Source: Acidobacteriota bacterium (GTDB taxonomy: Bacteria; Acidobacteriota; UBA4820). Taken from it: a stretch of 64,000 nt of DNA. Positions 25,805 to 34,602 of this stretch are shown one piece after another. Within the stretch, counting starts at the first letter, position 1; every line of letters begins with the position of its first letter. The position numbers and the translations under genes are program-made. The stretch covers positions 21,998 to 85,997 of the forward strand of contig JAKQCT010000078.1 in the NCBI GenBank assembly GCA_029559035.1, written 5' to 3'. The notes beneath the pieces are model-generated. The model was not told where the DNA came from and ran no database searches. It worked only from the letters and a program-made list of their open reading frames with translations.

Positions 25805-26746
25805 TCATCCCTTCCCGGCGCGTTCCATGTTCTTCAGGCAGGATGTCATCTTTTTTAGGGCCATTTCCGCTTGTGACCTGAACGGGTCGAACCTGGCCCA
25901 TCCCCAGATCCTTTCGCTCCCCACGCATTCGAGGTAGAACTGGATGTCAGAGCGTTGCTCCGGAGCGTAAAAGTCCGATAGGTCTTTGAGGCGGGTGAAG
26001 GCGGGGTCATTGCCTAGCGAGCTGACGATGTCTTTCACGGTCTTTTCGCAGTCGCCGCTTATTTCCATCATGAAAGACACCGACGAGCCGTGGAAAACGG
26101 GGACCTGAACTACGGTCCTCGAAAGGGGGCCGTCGAATCCGCTGAGCATGCGGGCGGCCTCTTCCGTGCCTCCTCCATCCACTGGTTTTCTCGCGAGGAT
26201 GTTGAATGCCAGCTGTTCCTTGAAGACGGACGATTCAGGTTTCTTGAAATTGAGGATGGAAGAGGTCTGGTTGAAAAGCTCCTTGATCCCGGCTTCCCCA
26301 AAGGCCGAAGCGGAAAGGAATATACACCATGAAAAGCTTTTCAGGCGCTCCCTGCCCGCAGCCCTGAGAAGCGACGAGATCAGGTGGGTCTCGGCCGGAG
26401 GCACGAATTCACCGCAGGCGTCCCGGGAGTCCTTTTCGCCGGAAAGGTCGATCAGTATCGTGCCGTGACCGGCCCTCTGCGCTTCGGCAAATCCCCTGGC
26501 GCGAGGGGACCCGCCGATCAGGAAGATGACGTTGAAATCCTTTAGGTATTCTTCGGAAAGCGGAAGGTAGAGCCTGCACTCGTCGCTATCGTCAAGATTG
26601 ATGGAAAAATCTTCGGGACTCTCGTCGAAGGAGACGATGGAGCATTCGTCCGCTCCCTCCTTCCTGAGAAGGTTGAAAAGTTCGTTCTCGAGAAGAGGGT
26701 CCTTCCCGACAAGCGCGCAGCGAAAAGAACTGTCAAGGAGCGGCAT
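25805..26746 (-). CDS. Aspartate-semialdehyde dehydrogenase-like protein, probably not catalytic
   Basis: About 313 residues that resemble ASD enzymes in layout: N-terminal Rossmann part (RCALVGKDPLLENELFNLL), GTILIDLSGE in place of the usual VIDxS, and QVPVFHGSSVSFMMEIS near 225-240 corresponding to the VPVxxGHS substrate segment. The catalytic GNCS/T motif is not present; the equivalent area reads SWCIFLSASAFGEAGIKEL, with no obvious active-site Cys-Asn/Thr. Either a strongly diverged dehydrogenase or a pseudoenzyme. Start at ATG 26746, eight bases past the pssA stop; ATG 26770 within pssA is an alternative. Confidence 0.55.
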   Translation of the reverse strand: MPLLDSSFRCALVGKDPLLENELFNLLRKEGADECSIVSFDESPEDFSINLDDSDECRLYLPLSEEYLKDFNVIFLIGGSPRARGFAEAQRAGHGTILIDLSGEKDSRDACGEFVPPAETHLISSLLRAAGRERLKSFSWCIFLSASAFGEAGIKELFNQTSSILNFKKPESSVFKEQLAFNILARKPVDGGGTEEAARMLSGFDGPLSRTVVQVPVFHGSSVSFMMEISGDCEKTVKDIVSSLGNDPAFTRLKDLSDFYAPEQRSDIQFYLECVGSERIWGWARFDPFRSQAEMALKKMTSCLKNMERAGKG

Positions 26747-26753
26747 CCCGGCC

Positions 26754-27548
26754 TTACTCTGTCGCGGCATCCGGCGCCTGGGAGGGATGTCTCAACTTTT
26801 CAAGCAGGTAGGATATCGGTCCCGAAGCCATGAAGACAAGGGCGATTATCAGGAAAATGAGCTGATATCTCAGTATGACGAGGATCACGAAGACCGCCAG
26901 GAAGAACAGGAAAGGAGCGGGCATCCTTTTCCGCATGTCCAGTTCTTTGAACGACCGGTATTTTATCTTGCTCACCATCAGGAAAGCGACGAGCACCACG
27001 TATGCCAGGGTGATGGTCTTCAGGGATATCAGGAGCACGTGAGAATTGGCGCGGATCTTCTCGAGGAACGCCGCGTCGAGGTAGTAGAGAGGGAAAAGCG
27101 CCGCCGCCGCGGCAGCCGGGATCGGGAGGCCCACGAAGTACCTCTTGTCCATGACCTGTCCCTGAATGTTGAACCTGGCGAGCCTTATCGCTCCTCCGAG
27201 GGGAAGGAGGAATGCGAAGAGCCAGCCGAACTTCCCGAGCTCGGAAAATCCCCAGAAATAGAGGATGAGAGCGGGGGCGATGCCGAAGGACAGGAAATCG
27301 GCGAGCGAGTCGAGCTCTTTCCCGAAATCGCTTGTCGTGCCGGTCATCCTGGCTATGCGCCCGTCGACCATGTCGAGTATCCCCGCGAGCAGGCACATGT
27401 CCACCGCGGCCTCGAAATTGCCCTTTATCGCGAACATGATCCCGTAGTAGCCGAGGAACATGTTGCCGAGAGTGAAGAGCGAAGGAAGGATGCTGACACC
27501 CCTTCTGAGCTGTATCTGTTTCCGTTTGAGGCTGAAACGGTGGCTCAT
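26754..27548 (-). CDS. pssA: CDP-diacylglycerol-serine O-phosphatidyltransferase
   Basis: 264 residues, membrane-embedded. The CDP-alcohol phosphotransferase signature is complete: D-G-x2-A-R-x8-G-x3-D-x3-D from residue 62 (VDGRIARMTG, then SDFGKELDSLAD). About eight hydrophobic helices. It makes phosphatidylserine from CDP-DAG and serine. ATG 27548 overlaps the psd stop as ATGA; an open frame continues upstream to 27755 but only as a shadow of psd. pssA-psd coupling gives phosphatidylethanolamine synthesis. Confidence 0.93.
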   Translation of the reverse strand: MSHRFSLKRKQIQLRRGVSILPSLFTLGNMFLGYYGIMFAIKGNFEAAVDMCLLAGILDMVDGRIARMTGTTSDFGKELDSLADFLSFGIAPALILYFWGFSELGKFGWLFAFLLPLGGAIRLARFNIQGQVMDKRYFVGLPIPAAAAAALFPLYYLDAAFLEKIRANSHVLLISLKTITLAYVVLVAFLMVSKIKYRSFKELDMRKRMPAPFLFFLAVFVILVILRYQLIFLIIALVFMASGPISYLLEKLRHPSQAPDAATE

Positions 27549-28159
27549 CGGATTTTTCCTTTCGCCATCGGGCTTATGCCCCCCCTGACACGGTCTCCAG
27601 GTTTCACGAGAAGTTCGCAGGTGCTTTTGGGCAGCACCACGTCGACCCTCGACCCGAACGCTATTAGGCCTATCTCCTGACCCCGCCTGAGGTTCTCTCC
27701 CGCCTGCTTGAGCGGATGGATCCTCCGCGCGATCAGCCCCGCTATCTGCGTGCACTCTATGTCGCCGAACCTGGTTTCAATGACCCACCGGAGCCGTTCG
27801 TTCTCCAGCGAAGCCTTTTCGTGGTATGCCGCGAGGTATGTACCCTGGGAATATTCTTTACTGAGGATCACGCCTTCCGCCGGAGACCTGTTGATGTGTA
27901 CGTTCATGACCGACATGAAGACGGATAGGAAGATCTTCTCTCCGTCATCGGTTACCTTTATTATCTTTCCGTCCGCCGGAGAGACCAGTATTTCAGGCCC
28001 GCCTTCGAAGACCCTCCTGGGATCTCGGAAGAAGAAAAGCGAAAAGAGGAAGAACAGGAAAGGAGGCGCGGCGGCGTAATACAGGCCGGCGGCCGCGAAA
28101 AAAGCTGCCAGGAGGCCTCCCGACAGCGCGTATGGGATCGCTTCTCTTCTTACCTTCAT
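27545..28159 (-). CDS. psd: Phosphatidylserine decarboxylase proenzyme, short form
   Basis: 204 residues, the short (archaeal/PSD-A like) form. Two N-terminal hydrophobic stretches anchor it in the membrane. The self-cleavage Gly-Ser is in IAFGSRVDVVLP (about Gly169-Ser170), where Ser becomes the pyruvoyl group; the active His is probably in NVHINRSPAEG. Converts phosphatidylserine to phosphatidylethanolamine. TGGAGG precedes ATG 28159. Confidence 0.93.
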   Translation of the reverse strand: MKVRREAIPYALSGGLLAAFFAAAGLYYAAAPPFLFFLFSLFFFRDPRRVFEGGPEILVSPADGKIIKVTDDGEKIFLSVFMSVMNVHINRSPAEGVILSKEYSQGTYLAAYHEKASLENERLRWVIETRFGDIECTQIAGLIARRIHPLKQAGENLRRGQEIGLIAFGSRVDVVLPKSTCELLVKPGDRVRGGISPMAKGKIR

Positions 28160-28226
28160 TCATCCTCCAGACAACTAATATTAAACCGCATCGGACTTTT
28201 TGTCGAGAATCGGAACGGCTCCGGTT

Positions 28227-29183
28227 TCAACCCTTCGCCGTTCTCCCGCCAAGGACGATCGAGCCGGTCACCTTCGTTCCCTCGGCCACGGCCGTTCCCG
28301 GCAGGATGACGGAATTTTCGATGAAAGCCCCTTTTCCGATGATGCATCCTTGCCCTATGGCAGCGAAACCTTTCAGCTTCACCGCCTCTCCGAGAACTGC
28401 CGAATCTTCTATCAGGGAGGAGCACGATAACGAAGCCTCGAACCTGCTTCCCGGCGGCGGGCGCATTATCCCGTTCCTCATCTTGTCCAGGCAGTCGCGG
28501 GTCGCCTCGAGAAAGCTTTTCGCTGATCCGAGGTCGTGCCAGGCCCCCTCCAAAACCGTTCCTCCGACTTTTCCCGCCATGATGGAAGGCTTCAGAATCA
28601 GGGGCACGAGATCCTCTTTTTTCCTTTCTGTCACCCGATCGATGAAAAGTCTTCTGGCAGCGTACACTCCGCAAAAGAAGTGTTCTCCCTCTCCTATCGA
28701 GGAGACCATTCCTTCCGGATCCAGGGAGACCGGAGTATAGCTGTCGCCCGGTCTCCTTTTCTTGAGGAGAAGGACCGCTTCCTCACTTCCTCTCAGCAGC
28801 CGCTCTTCGAGCATCCCCAGCTGCGGCTCCAGGAACATGTCTCCGTTCAGGACGAAAAAGGGGCCGTGGAGCCTTTCCTTCAGGTCGAAGAAGAGGCCCG
28901 CCGTCCCCAGGATCTCCGGCTCGTGAGAAAAGGCCAGTTCCATCTTGCCACGAAATGACGATGCCGCCTCGACAATCTGTTCGGGAAGATGATGCGTGTT
29001 GATGAAGACCCGTTTCACGCCGTAATCCGCGAGGCTGTCGAGAAGACGGCAGATAAGCGGGCGGTTGAGGAAATGCAGGGCCGGCTTGGGAACGTCGAGC
29101 GTTATCGGCCTCAGCCTCTCGCCGTATCCCGCGGCGAGCAGGACGGCGTCGGTGATCCGCGGAGAATTTTTTTCAGCGGCCAT
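28227..29183 (-). CDS. Sugar-phosphate nucleotidyltransferase
   Basis: 318 residues. The N-terminal nucleotidyltransferase motif LLAAGYGERLRPITLDVPKPA binds NTP; FVLNGDMFLE carries the metal Asp. The C-terminus (FAAIGQGCIIGKGAFIENSV) has hexapeptide repeats forming a left-handed beta helix. Similar proteins make NDP-mannose or NDP-glucose, or N-acetylmuramate-1-phosphate uridylyltransferase (MurU); the exact sugar cannot be told. ATG 29183 overlaps the CYTH gene by 11 bases; the longer frame to 29324 is not needed. Confidence 0.82.
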   Translation of the reverse strand: MAAEKNSPRITDAVLLAAGYGERLRPITLDVPKPALHFLNRPLICRLLDSLADYGVKRVFINTHHLPEQIVEAASSFRGKMELAFSHEPEILGTAGLFFDLKERLHGPFFVLNGDMFLEPQLGMLEERLLRGSEEAVLLLKKRRPGDSYTPVSLDPEGMVSSIGEGEHFFCGVYAARRLFIDRVTERKKEDLVPLILKPSIMAGKVGGTVLEGAWHDLGSAKSFLEATRDCLDKMRNGIMRPPPGSRFEASLSCSSLIEDSAVLGEAVKLKGFAAIGQGCIIGKGAFIENSVILPGTAVAEGTKVTGSIVLGGRTAKG

Positions 29184-29748
29184 TATCGGTCTTGAAAAGT
29201 ATGTCTCCGAAAGGTACTCCCTTCTCTCTGCAAATCTCTGAGTATATCGCGGCGTAGGACCTCTTGCTGAAGGTGTCTGGGTCGAGGCCCAGCTTCTCGG
29301 TAACGGCGAGGATCGATTCCTCATCGCCCTCGACCTCGAGGAAGAAGCCGAAGGGCAGTTCGTCCATGCAGACGAGCGCGCCGAGAAACGAGAACTCCTC
29401 GCGGTATTTCTGGTACTTGAAGAACCCCCTGAGGCCGAGGCTGTGAAGGATGCTTTTGACGGCCTGGATGTCCAGGCAGAGCGTCTCGGATTCAGGCCTT
29501 GTCTTGAACTTCTCGTGCGGGACGACTTTCCCTTTGAAAGTGAGCAGTGCGCCCTCCGGGAGCTCTCTTATCCTCAAAAGGCATCCCGCGGCCGACAGCG
29601 ACCTGTCGGCGTAATCGTAAAGGGTGTTCGACTCGAAATGCCTTTCCTTGACAGGCGCGGCTCCCTCGGCGACGATCCGTTCCCTCATCGCCTTCGGGTC
29701 CCTGACCGGTACCTTTACTTCCACTTCCATCTGAGCGTGCTTGTCCAT
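29173..29748 (-). CDS. CYTH-domain protein (CyaB/thiamine-triphosphatase-like)
   Basis: 191 residues with the ExExK motif at the N-terminus (EVEVKV) and basic/acidic residues along an eight-strand tunnel (LRIRELPEGALLTFKGKV, FKYQKYREEF, FFLEVEGDEESI). CYTH proteins bind triphosphates with a metal; bacterial members include class IV adenylate cyclase and tripolyphosphatase. Which reaction this one performs is not clear. It overlaps the IMPACT gene by 34 bases and the nucleotidyltransferase by 11. Confidence 0.82.
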   Translation of the reverse strand: MDKHAQMEVEVKVPVRDPKAMRERIVAEGAAPVKERHFESNTLYDYADRSLSAAGCLLRIRELPEGALLTFKGKVVPHEKFKTRPESETLCLDIQAVKSILHSLGLRGFFKYQKYREEFSFLGALVCMDELPFGFFLEVEGDEESILAVTEKLGLDPDTFSKRSYAAIYSEICREKGVPFGDILFKTDNGR

Positions 29749-30356
29749 CTTTCCCTCAATTCCGCCAGCGCATCCTCGAGTTTTCCGGCCATGTCCACCG
29801 GCACTTCGCAGACGGCGCGGCAGTTCTCCTCGCGCGTTTCATCCAGGGGCGCGCCGCCCGTTTTCGACAAAATGTGCCTGAAATGCCCTTCGAGGGCGAA
29901 CGGCATCGAAACCTCGATGGTCTTCATGGGCACGAATTCCTTCAGCTTCGCGTTCCCGATGGCCATCGACGCCGATTCGCCGAAAGCCTTTGCAAGCCCC
30001 CCCGTTCCGAGCTTCGTCCCGCCGAAATACCTCACGACGACGAGCAGCGAATTGGTCAGCCTGGCGTGCCTGAGGGCGTTGAGGATCGGATCGCCCGCGC
30101 TGTGCGGGGGCTCGCCGTCGTCGCTCGCTTTCTCCGTGATCTCCGCGCCAGTCCCGAGCCTCAGGGCGTAGGGCTGGTGCGACGAGTCGTGAAACTTCTT
30201 CTGAAGCTCCCTGCGCCTTGAACCGGCTTCCTCCGCCGAGGGGCAGGGATAAAGGAAGGAGAGGAAGCGCGAGGCCTTCTCCCTGAGATTCCCCTCGCCG
30301 ATTTCGACAGGAACGAAATAGGTTTCTTTCCGCTCAGAAAGAGGAGACGGCTTCAT
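29715..30356 (-). CDS. IMPACT/YigZ family protein (UPF0029)
   Basis: About 213 residues. The two family signatures are present: SDDGEPPHSAGDPIL and VVRYFGGTKLGTGGLAKAF. A C-terminal ferredoxin-like domain follows. IMPACT proteins are linked to translation control in eukaryotes; the bacterial role is unclear. ATG 30356 lies inside the end of the STAS gene (23-base overlap) without a strong ribosome site, so coupling is likely. Confidence 0.85.
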   Translation of the reverse strand: MKPSPLSERKETYFVPVEIGEGNLREKASRFLSFLYPCPSAEEAGSRRRELQKKFHDSSHQPYALRLGTGAEITEKASDDGEPPHSAGDPILNALRHARLTNSLLVVVRYFGGTKLGTGGLAKAFGESASMAIGNAKLKEFVPMKTIEVSMPFALEGHFRHILSKTGGAPLDETREENCRAVCEVPVDMAGKLEDALAELRERWTSTLRWKWK

Positions 30357-30675
30357 CAAGAGAGCCAAAGAACTTAAGGAAATCGGTGAGCCCTAGAAGG
30401 TCGAAGACCTTGTAGATCTTGGGCGCCGTCCGAGCCAGGACGATGTCTCCGCCCCTGTTCCTCAAACCCTGGATCTTCGAAAGGATCACTTCGAGGCCTG
30501 AAGAGCCGAGGTAGTTCAGTTTTTCGAAATCGACGACGATCTTGGTGTGTTCCTCGGAGATCAGCCCGCCCAGCGCCTCCGAGAAAAGGATGGCGTTGTG
30601 GGCGTCGAGAAGGCCGTCGAGAGTTATGATCCCGATGTCGCCCTTTTTCCTGATATCCACTTTTAGGCTCGTCAT
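30334..30675 (-). CDS. STAS-domain anti-sigma factor antagonist-like protein
   Basis: 113 residues, single STAS domain. The regulatory Ser is in LNYLGSSGLEVIL, in the loop phosphorylated in SpoIIAA/RsbV. A partner HATPase kinase and sigma factor are not adjacent, so the target is unknown. It lies between pta and the IMPACT gene, 22 bases after pta. Confidence 0.88.
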   Translation of the reverse strand: MTSLKVDIRKKGDIGIITLDGLLDAHNAILFSEALGGLISEEHTKIVVDFEKLNYLGSSGLEVILSKIQGLRNRGGDIVLARTAPKIYKVFDLLGLTDFLKFFGSLDEAVSSF

Positions 30676-30697
30676 CTTCCTGTCCTTTCAGTCACCT

Positions 30698-31708
30698 TCA
30701 GCGGTTCTCCCTGATGTCCAGGGCCTGTACCCCCGTTATCGCCGCCACGTCCGCTATGTCGGACGGGGTGCACCCGCGGCTGAGGTCGTTCGCCGCCCTG
30801 GCGATACCCTGGAGAAGAGGGCCGAGGGCGGTAGCCTTGCCTACCCTCTCCGTTAGTTTATACGCGATGTTCCCCGAATTCAAATCGGGGAATATGAGAA
30901 CGTTCGCCCTCCCCGCGATCTTCGAGCCCGGAGCCTTCGACGCGCCGATCTTCGGAACGAGCGCGGCGTCGGCCTGGAGCTCCCCGTCCACGAGGATGTC
31001 GGGCCTTCTCGTCCTGACGATGTCGAGAGCCTTCAGGATCTTCTCCAGCGACGGGTCCTTTGCCGAACCTTTCGTAGAGAAGGAAAGCAGCGCGACCCTG
31101 GGTTCGTTGCCCGTAAGAGACCTGTATGACCTCTGGGCCGATATCGCTATCTCTGCAAGCTGTTCGGCGTTCGGGTTAGGGACCACTCCGCAGTCGGAGT
31201 AGAGCATCACTCCCTCGTCTCCGAACTCCCCGTCGGGAAGCACCATCAGGAAGAACGACGAGACCGTTTTTATCCCTCGCTCCGGGCCGAAGGAGCGCAG
31301 GTACGCCCTCACGCTTTCAGATGTCGTATGCGTGGCGCCCGAAACGATCCCGTCGGCCATACCGAGGCCGACCATCATGCAGCCGGCGTAGAGCGGCTTC
31401 CTGACCGTTTCCCAAGCCTCCGTTTCGGTCATCCCCCTGCTCCTCGTCCTTTCGAGGAAAAGAGCCGATGCGTCGCGGAGGAACTTTTCGCTTTCGGGGT
31501 CGAAGACCTCGATACCCGCGATGGAGAATCCCGACCGTATCGCGGCGTCTTCTATTTTCTTGGCGCTGCCGACAAGAACGGGAATCGCGGTCCGGGAGGA
31601 AGCGATGGCGGCCGCGGCCTCGATCGTCCTCGGGTCCTCGGCCTCGGGGAGCGCTATGCGCGCGGGGTTCCTTCTCGCTTTTTCTCTGATGGCGTCCAAA
31701 ATATTCAT
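30698..31708 (-). CDS. pta: Phosphate acetyltransferase, copy 1
   Basis: 336 residues, single PTA_PTB domain without the N-terminal DRTGG extension. [26 protein letters not shown], and the C-terminal [16 protein letters not shown] are family landmarks. Interconverts acetyl-CoA and acetyl phosphate. A paralogue sits with ackA 19 kb away; this copy heads an operon with STAS, IMPACT, CYTH and nucleotidyltransferase genes, so it may have another acyl substrate or role. Confidence 0.88.
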   Translation of the reverse strand: MNILDAIREKARRNPARIALPEAEDPRTIEAAAAIASSRTAIPVLVGSAKKIEDAAIRSGFSIAGIEVFDPESEKFLRDASALFLERTRSRGMTETEAWETVRKPLYAGCMMVGLGMADGIVSGATHTTSESVRAYLRSFGPERGIKTVSSFFLMVLPDGEFGDEGVMLYSDCGVVPNPNAEQLAEIAISAQRSYRSLTGNEPRVALLSFSTKGSAKDPSLEKILKALDIVRTRRPDILVDGELQADAALVPKIGASKAPGSKIAGRANVLIFPDLNSGNIAYKLTERVGKATALGPLLQGIARAANDLSRGCTPSDIADVAAITGVQALDIRENR

Positions 31709-31752
31709 GATTAATTTTCCAAGATGAAAAGCTTATCAGGAAAGGAGAAAAT

Positions 31753-31779
31753 AAAAAAGGGGGACGTTGGTCCCCCTTT
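31753..31779 (-). terminator. Terminator of the HU gene
   Basis: Minus-strand stem AAAGGGGGAC/GTCCCCCTTT (31756-31779) with a 4-base loop, then T run, 22 bases past the HU stop. Confidence 0.85.
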
Positions 31780-31800
31780 CAAAGACTGGGTCGAAAGCAG

Positions 31801-32085
31801 TTATTTCTTTCCGCTCTTAACCGTGTCGGCCAGGCTCTTGCCCGGTTTGAACTTCGCGACCTTCTTCGCCGCGATCTTGATCGGCTTGCCGGTCTTGGGG
31901 TTGCGGCCTGTGCGGGCCTTCTTCTCGACAACCGAGAAGGTTCCGAATCCGACGAGCGTGATCTTGTCGCCCTTCTTGAGAGCCTTCTGGATGACACCGG
32001 TGAAGGCGTCAACCGCGTTGCCGGCGCTCGCTTTGCTCAAACCTGCCTGATTTGCTACCTGTGCGATCAATTCGGTCTTGTTCAT
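31801..32085 (-). CDS. hup: HU-type DNA-binding protein
   Basis: 94 residues, standard length. MNKTELIAQVANQAGLSK opens the helical dimer part; GFGTFSVVEKKARTGRNPKTGK is the DNA-binding arm with the conserved RNPKTG. It compacts DNA and bends it at distorted sites. AAAGGAGGAG precedes the ATG, and it has its own strong promoter and terminator. Confidence 0.97.
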   Translation of the reverse strand: MNKTELIAQVANQAGLSKASAGNAVDAFTGVIQKALKKGDKITLVGFGTFSVVEKKARTGRNPKTGKPIKIAAKKVAKFKPGKSLADTVKSGKK

Positions 32086-32118
32086 CGACTTACTCCTCCT
32101 TTCAAAGATTCCTCGTAT

Positions 32119-32147
32119 AATATATACTCCAATTTCCCGTTTGTCAA
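32119..32147 (-). promoter_or_regulatory. Strong sigma-70 promoter of the HU gene
   Basis: Minus-strand TTGACA (32142-32147), 17-base spacer, TATATT (32119-32124); a near-consensus promoter. Confidence 0.85.
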
Positions 32148-32200
32148 GGGTTTCGGGCAGGCATGCCGCCCGTAACGCCTGTGGGAGAAGGACTTTAGCG

Positions 32201-33442
32201 ATGATTTATATAACTATTTCATTCAAAAGGACTTACGGGCAGGCGTCTCTCGTGATGCCCGTGTTCAGGGAACTTCAGGAGGCTTGGCACCCTGAAATCG
32301 TCGTGGGATGGGTGTTACGGGCGATCGGAAAAAACGCCTTAAAAGCCGAAAGGGCGGTCTTTTTGGGAAAATGCGCGATCCCAATGGCGGCGGGCTTTTC
32401 GAGCATGTTCCCCGAAACGCCCAAGTTGGTCTATTCCACGCTTCCCGAACGCGACACCAAGAAAATCAGGAACGCCAGGATCCTTTACGGCACGCATCCC
32501 GCGCAGTCGCGCGCCAACATGAAGAACTCTTCGGCGGCGAAGGAGTGGCTCAAGGGAACTAGCGGGAACCTTGTGGCATTCGTTTCAGGAGGAACCAGCG
32601 CTCTTCTCTCTTCGCCTCCGCCCGGCTGGACTTTGAAAGAAGTTGCGGAAGTGGAGGGGGCGCTTCTCGCCTCGGGGGTTCCGATCGGGAAGATCAACGC
32701 CGTGAGGATGTCTCTCTCCACTCTGAAAGCGGGAGGGATGGCGGAACTCGTGAAGCCGTTCTTCGTCAGGTCGTTCCTCTGGTGCGACGTTCCGAAGGAA
32801 GAGTCCAGGGTCACCGGGAGCGCGCCCTTCTGGAGCAATCCATTCCGCTCGAAAGACGCGCCCGCAAAAATACTGAAGGAATACGGCATCGTTCCTCCGA
32901 AGCCTGTTCCCGAGAGAAACAGTTTCAGAGAAGTTCCCGGTTCGGGGGTCTTCAGGCTCGCCGACGGAGAAACGATGACCGAGGATTTTGTAAGGCGGCT
33001 TGGCGAAAAAGGGATCTCGGCAAGAAAGGTGGACATCCCGGAAGGAACGGTAGCCGAGAAAGCGGCGAAGCTGATATCCTCTGCGGCGGGGAAGGCCGAC
33101 AGGCCAAGTGTCCTCGTCGGAGGCGGCGAGTACCCCGTCGCGGTCAGGGGGAAGGGCAGGGGAGGAAGATGTTCACATCTTGCAGCCCTCGTGGCGAAGG
33201 AGCTTCGCGATAAAAAGAGATGGTCCTTCGCTGCAGTTGCGACCGACGGCGAGGACGGCGGGGGTGGCGCGGGAGCGTTCGTTTGCGACGAGAGTCTTCC
33301 TTCGACAGGGGAGATTGATGACGCCATCAAAAGGAGCGACACCGCGGCGCTCTTCGAGCGACACGGCGGACTCGTTCCGAGAGCTTCGACCGGGAACAAC
33401 CTCAGGGACCTCTGGTTCCTCGTCCTGGAGGAGGAGAGTTGA
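32201..33442 (+). CDS. Class II glycerate 2-kinase (DUF4147/MOFRL)
   Basis: 413 residues. Start ATG 32201 is preceded by GAGAAGGAC. The N-terminal DUF4147 part includes FVSGGTSALLSSPPPGWTL and VRMSLSTLKAGGMAE (the VRxHLSxxKGG segment); the C-terminal MOFRL part has VGGGEYPVAVRGKGRGGRCS and ATDGEDGGGGAGAF. It phosphorylates D-glycerate, usually to 2-phosphoglycerate. The N-terminal 80 residues are slightly divergent from the standard. It overlaps hemW by 4 bases. Confidence 0.85.
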   Translation: MIYITISFKRTYGQASLVMPVFRELQEAWHPEIVVGWVLRAIGKNALKAERAVFLGKCAIPMAAGFSSMFPETPKLVYSTLPERDTKKIRNARILYGTHPAQSRANMKNSSAAKEWLKGTSGNLVAFVSGGTSALLSSPPPGWTLKEVAEVEGALLASGVPIGKINAVRMSLSTLKAGGMAELVKPFFVRSFLWCDVPKEESRVTGSAPFWSNPFRSKDAPAKILKEYGIVPPKPVPERNSFREVPGSGVFRLADGETMTEDFVRRLGEKGISARKVDIPEGTVAEKAAKLISSAAGKADRPSVLVGGGEYPVAVRGKGRGGRCSHLAALVAKELRDKKRWSFAAVATDGEDGGGGAGAFVCDESLPSTGEIDDAIKRSDTAALFERHGGLVPRASTGNNLRDLWFLVLEEES

Positions 33443-34602
33443 CGGAAAAGAGCGGCCTCTACATCCATGTCCCGTTCTGCTTCAGCCAGTGCAGCTATTG
33501 CGATTTCTACAAGAAGAAGGCGGAGCGGGTCGAGGACGGCTATGTCGGGCTCGTTTTAAAAGAGGCTTCATTATACAAAGAAGAGGAAAAGATCCCTCTC
33601 GACACCCTTTACTTCGGCGGAGGAACGCCTTCGCTCCTCGAACCCCCTCAGCTCGGCAGGTTGTCCGAGGGTCTCGGCGAGGTGTTCGAAATCGGAGAAG
33701 GATCAGAGATCACCATCGAGGCCAACCCCGAAACCCTGACAAAAGAGAAGCTCGAGGGCTACCGCGCTCTCGGTATCAATCGCCTCTCGCTCGGCGTGCA
33801 GAGCCTCAGGGACGAAGTACTTGCGGCGCTTTCGAGAAATGTCGGATCCGAAGGGGTCCTCGGAAAACTCGAGATCATTTCCGGGATCGGGTTCGACAGC
33901 CTCTCCTGCGACCTGATCCTGGGCGCTCCCGGTTCTTCTTCACGCGATGTGCAAGAAGACCTCGGAACACTTCTTCGGTTTCCCTTCGACCATGTTTCTC
34001 TCTACATGCTGGACCTGCACAGGGGGACCAGGCTCTACGAGCAGGTCAAAGGCGGCCTCTCCCTTCCTGGGGAGGAAGAGGTGATGGAAAGCTACCGCGG
34101 GGCCGCGGAATTCCTGAAGCAGGCGGGATTCATACATTACGAGATATCCAACTTCGCGAAAAAGGGAAAGGAGTCGCGCCACAACCTCAAGTACTGGAAA
34201 AGGGAGTGGACGGTCGCCCTCGGCCCTTCGGCGCACGGCTACTTCAGGGGAACGAGGACGAAGAACCCGGCTTCTCTCGATGAGTGGTCGGAGAAGCTCG
34301 AAAGGGGAGAATTCCCCTACGAGGAGTCGTTCGAGGAGACGCCGGAAGAGAAGCTGGAGAACGAGATCATCTTCGGCCTCAGGCTCGGCGAAGGCGTCGA
34401 TCGGGGTTCGCTTGACCGATACCTCGGGGCGGCCGGCAGGGAAACCGAAAAGGCCCTCGCACCGCTTCTGGCCCAAGGCTACGCGCGGGAGGATGGGGGA
34501 AGGCTGAAACTGACCTTCGATGGATTCTGCCTCTCCAATGAGGTAATATCCTTTATTCTTTCCGACAGTTTCGGTCGCAAGCGCGGGGAAGAGGGACGAT
34601 GA
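33439..34602 (+). CDS. hemW: Radical SAM haem chaperone HemW
   Basis: 387 residues. Radical SAM cluster Cys14-x3-Cys18-x2-Cys21 in VPFCFSQCSYCDFY; YFGGGTPSLL is the next motif, and GINRLSLGVQS and YEISNFAKKGKESRHNLKYW are HemW hallmarks. HemW delivers haem to membrane targets and is often mislabelled as coproporphyrinogen III oxidase (HemN). It starts at TTG 33439 with GGAGGAGAG before it, and overlaps the B12-radical SAM gene as ATGA. Confidence 0.9.
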   Translation: MTEKSGLYIHVPFCFSQCSYCDFYKKKAERVEDGYVGLVLKEASLYKEEEKIPLDTLYFGGGTPSLLEPPQLGRLSEGLGEVFEIGEGSEITIEANPETLTKEKLEGYRALGINRLSLGVQSLRDEVLAALSRNVGSEGVLGKLEIISGIGFDSLSCDLILGAPGSSSRDVQEDLGTLLRFPFDHVSLYMLDLHRGTRLYEQVKGGLSLPGEEEVMESYRGAAEFLKQAGFIHYEISNFAKKGKESRHNLKYWKREWTVALGPSAHGYFRGTRTKNPASLDEWSEKLERGEFPYEESFEETPEEKLENEIIFGLRLGEGVDRGSLDRYLGAAGRETEKALAPLLAQGYAREDGGRLKLTFDGFCLSNEVISFILSDSFGRKRGEEGR

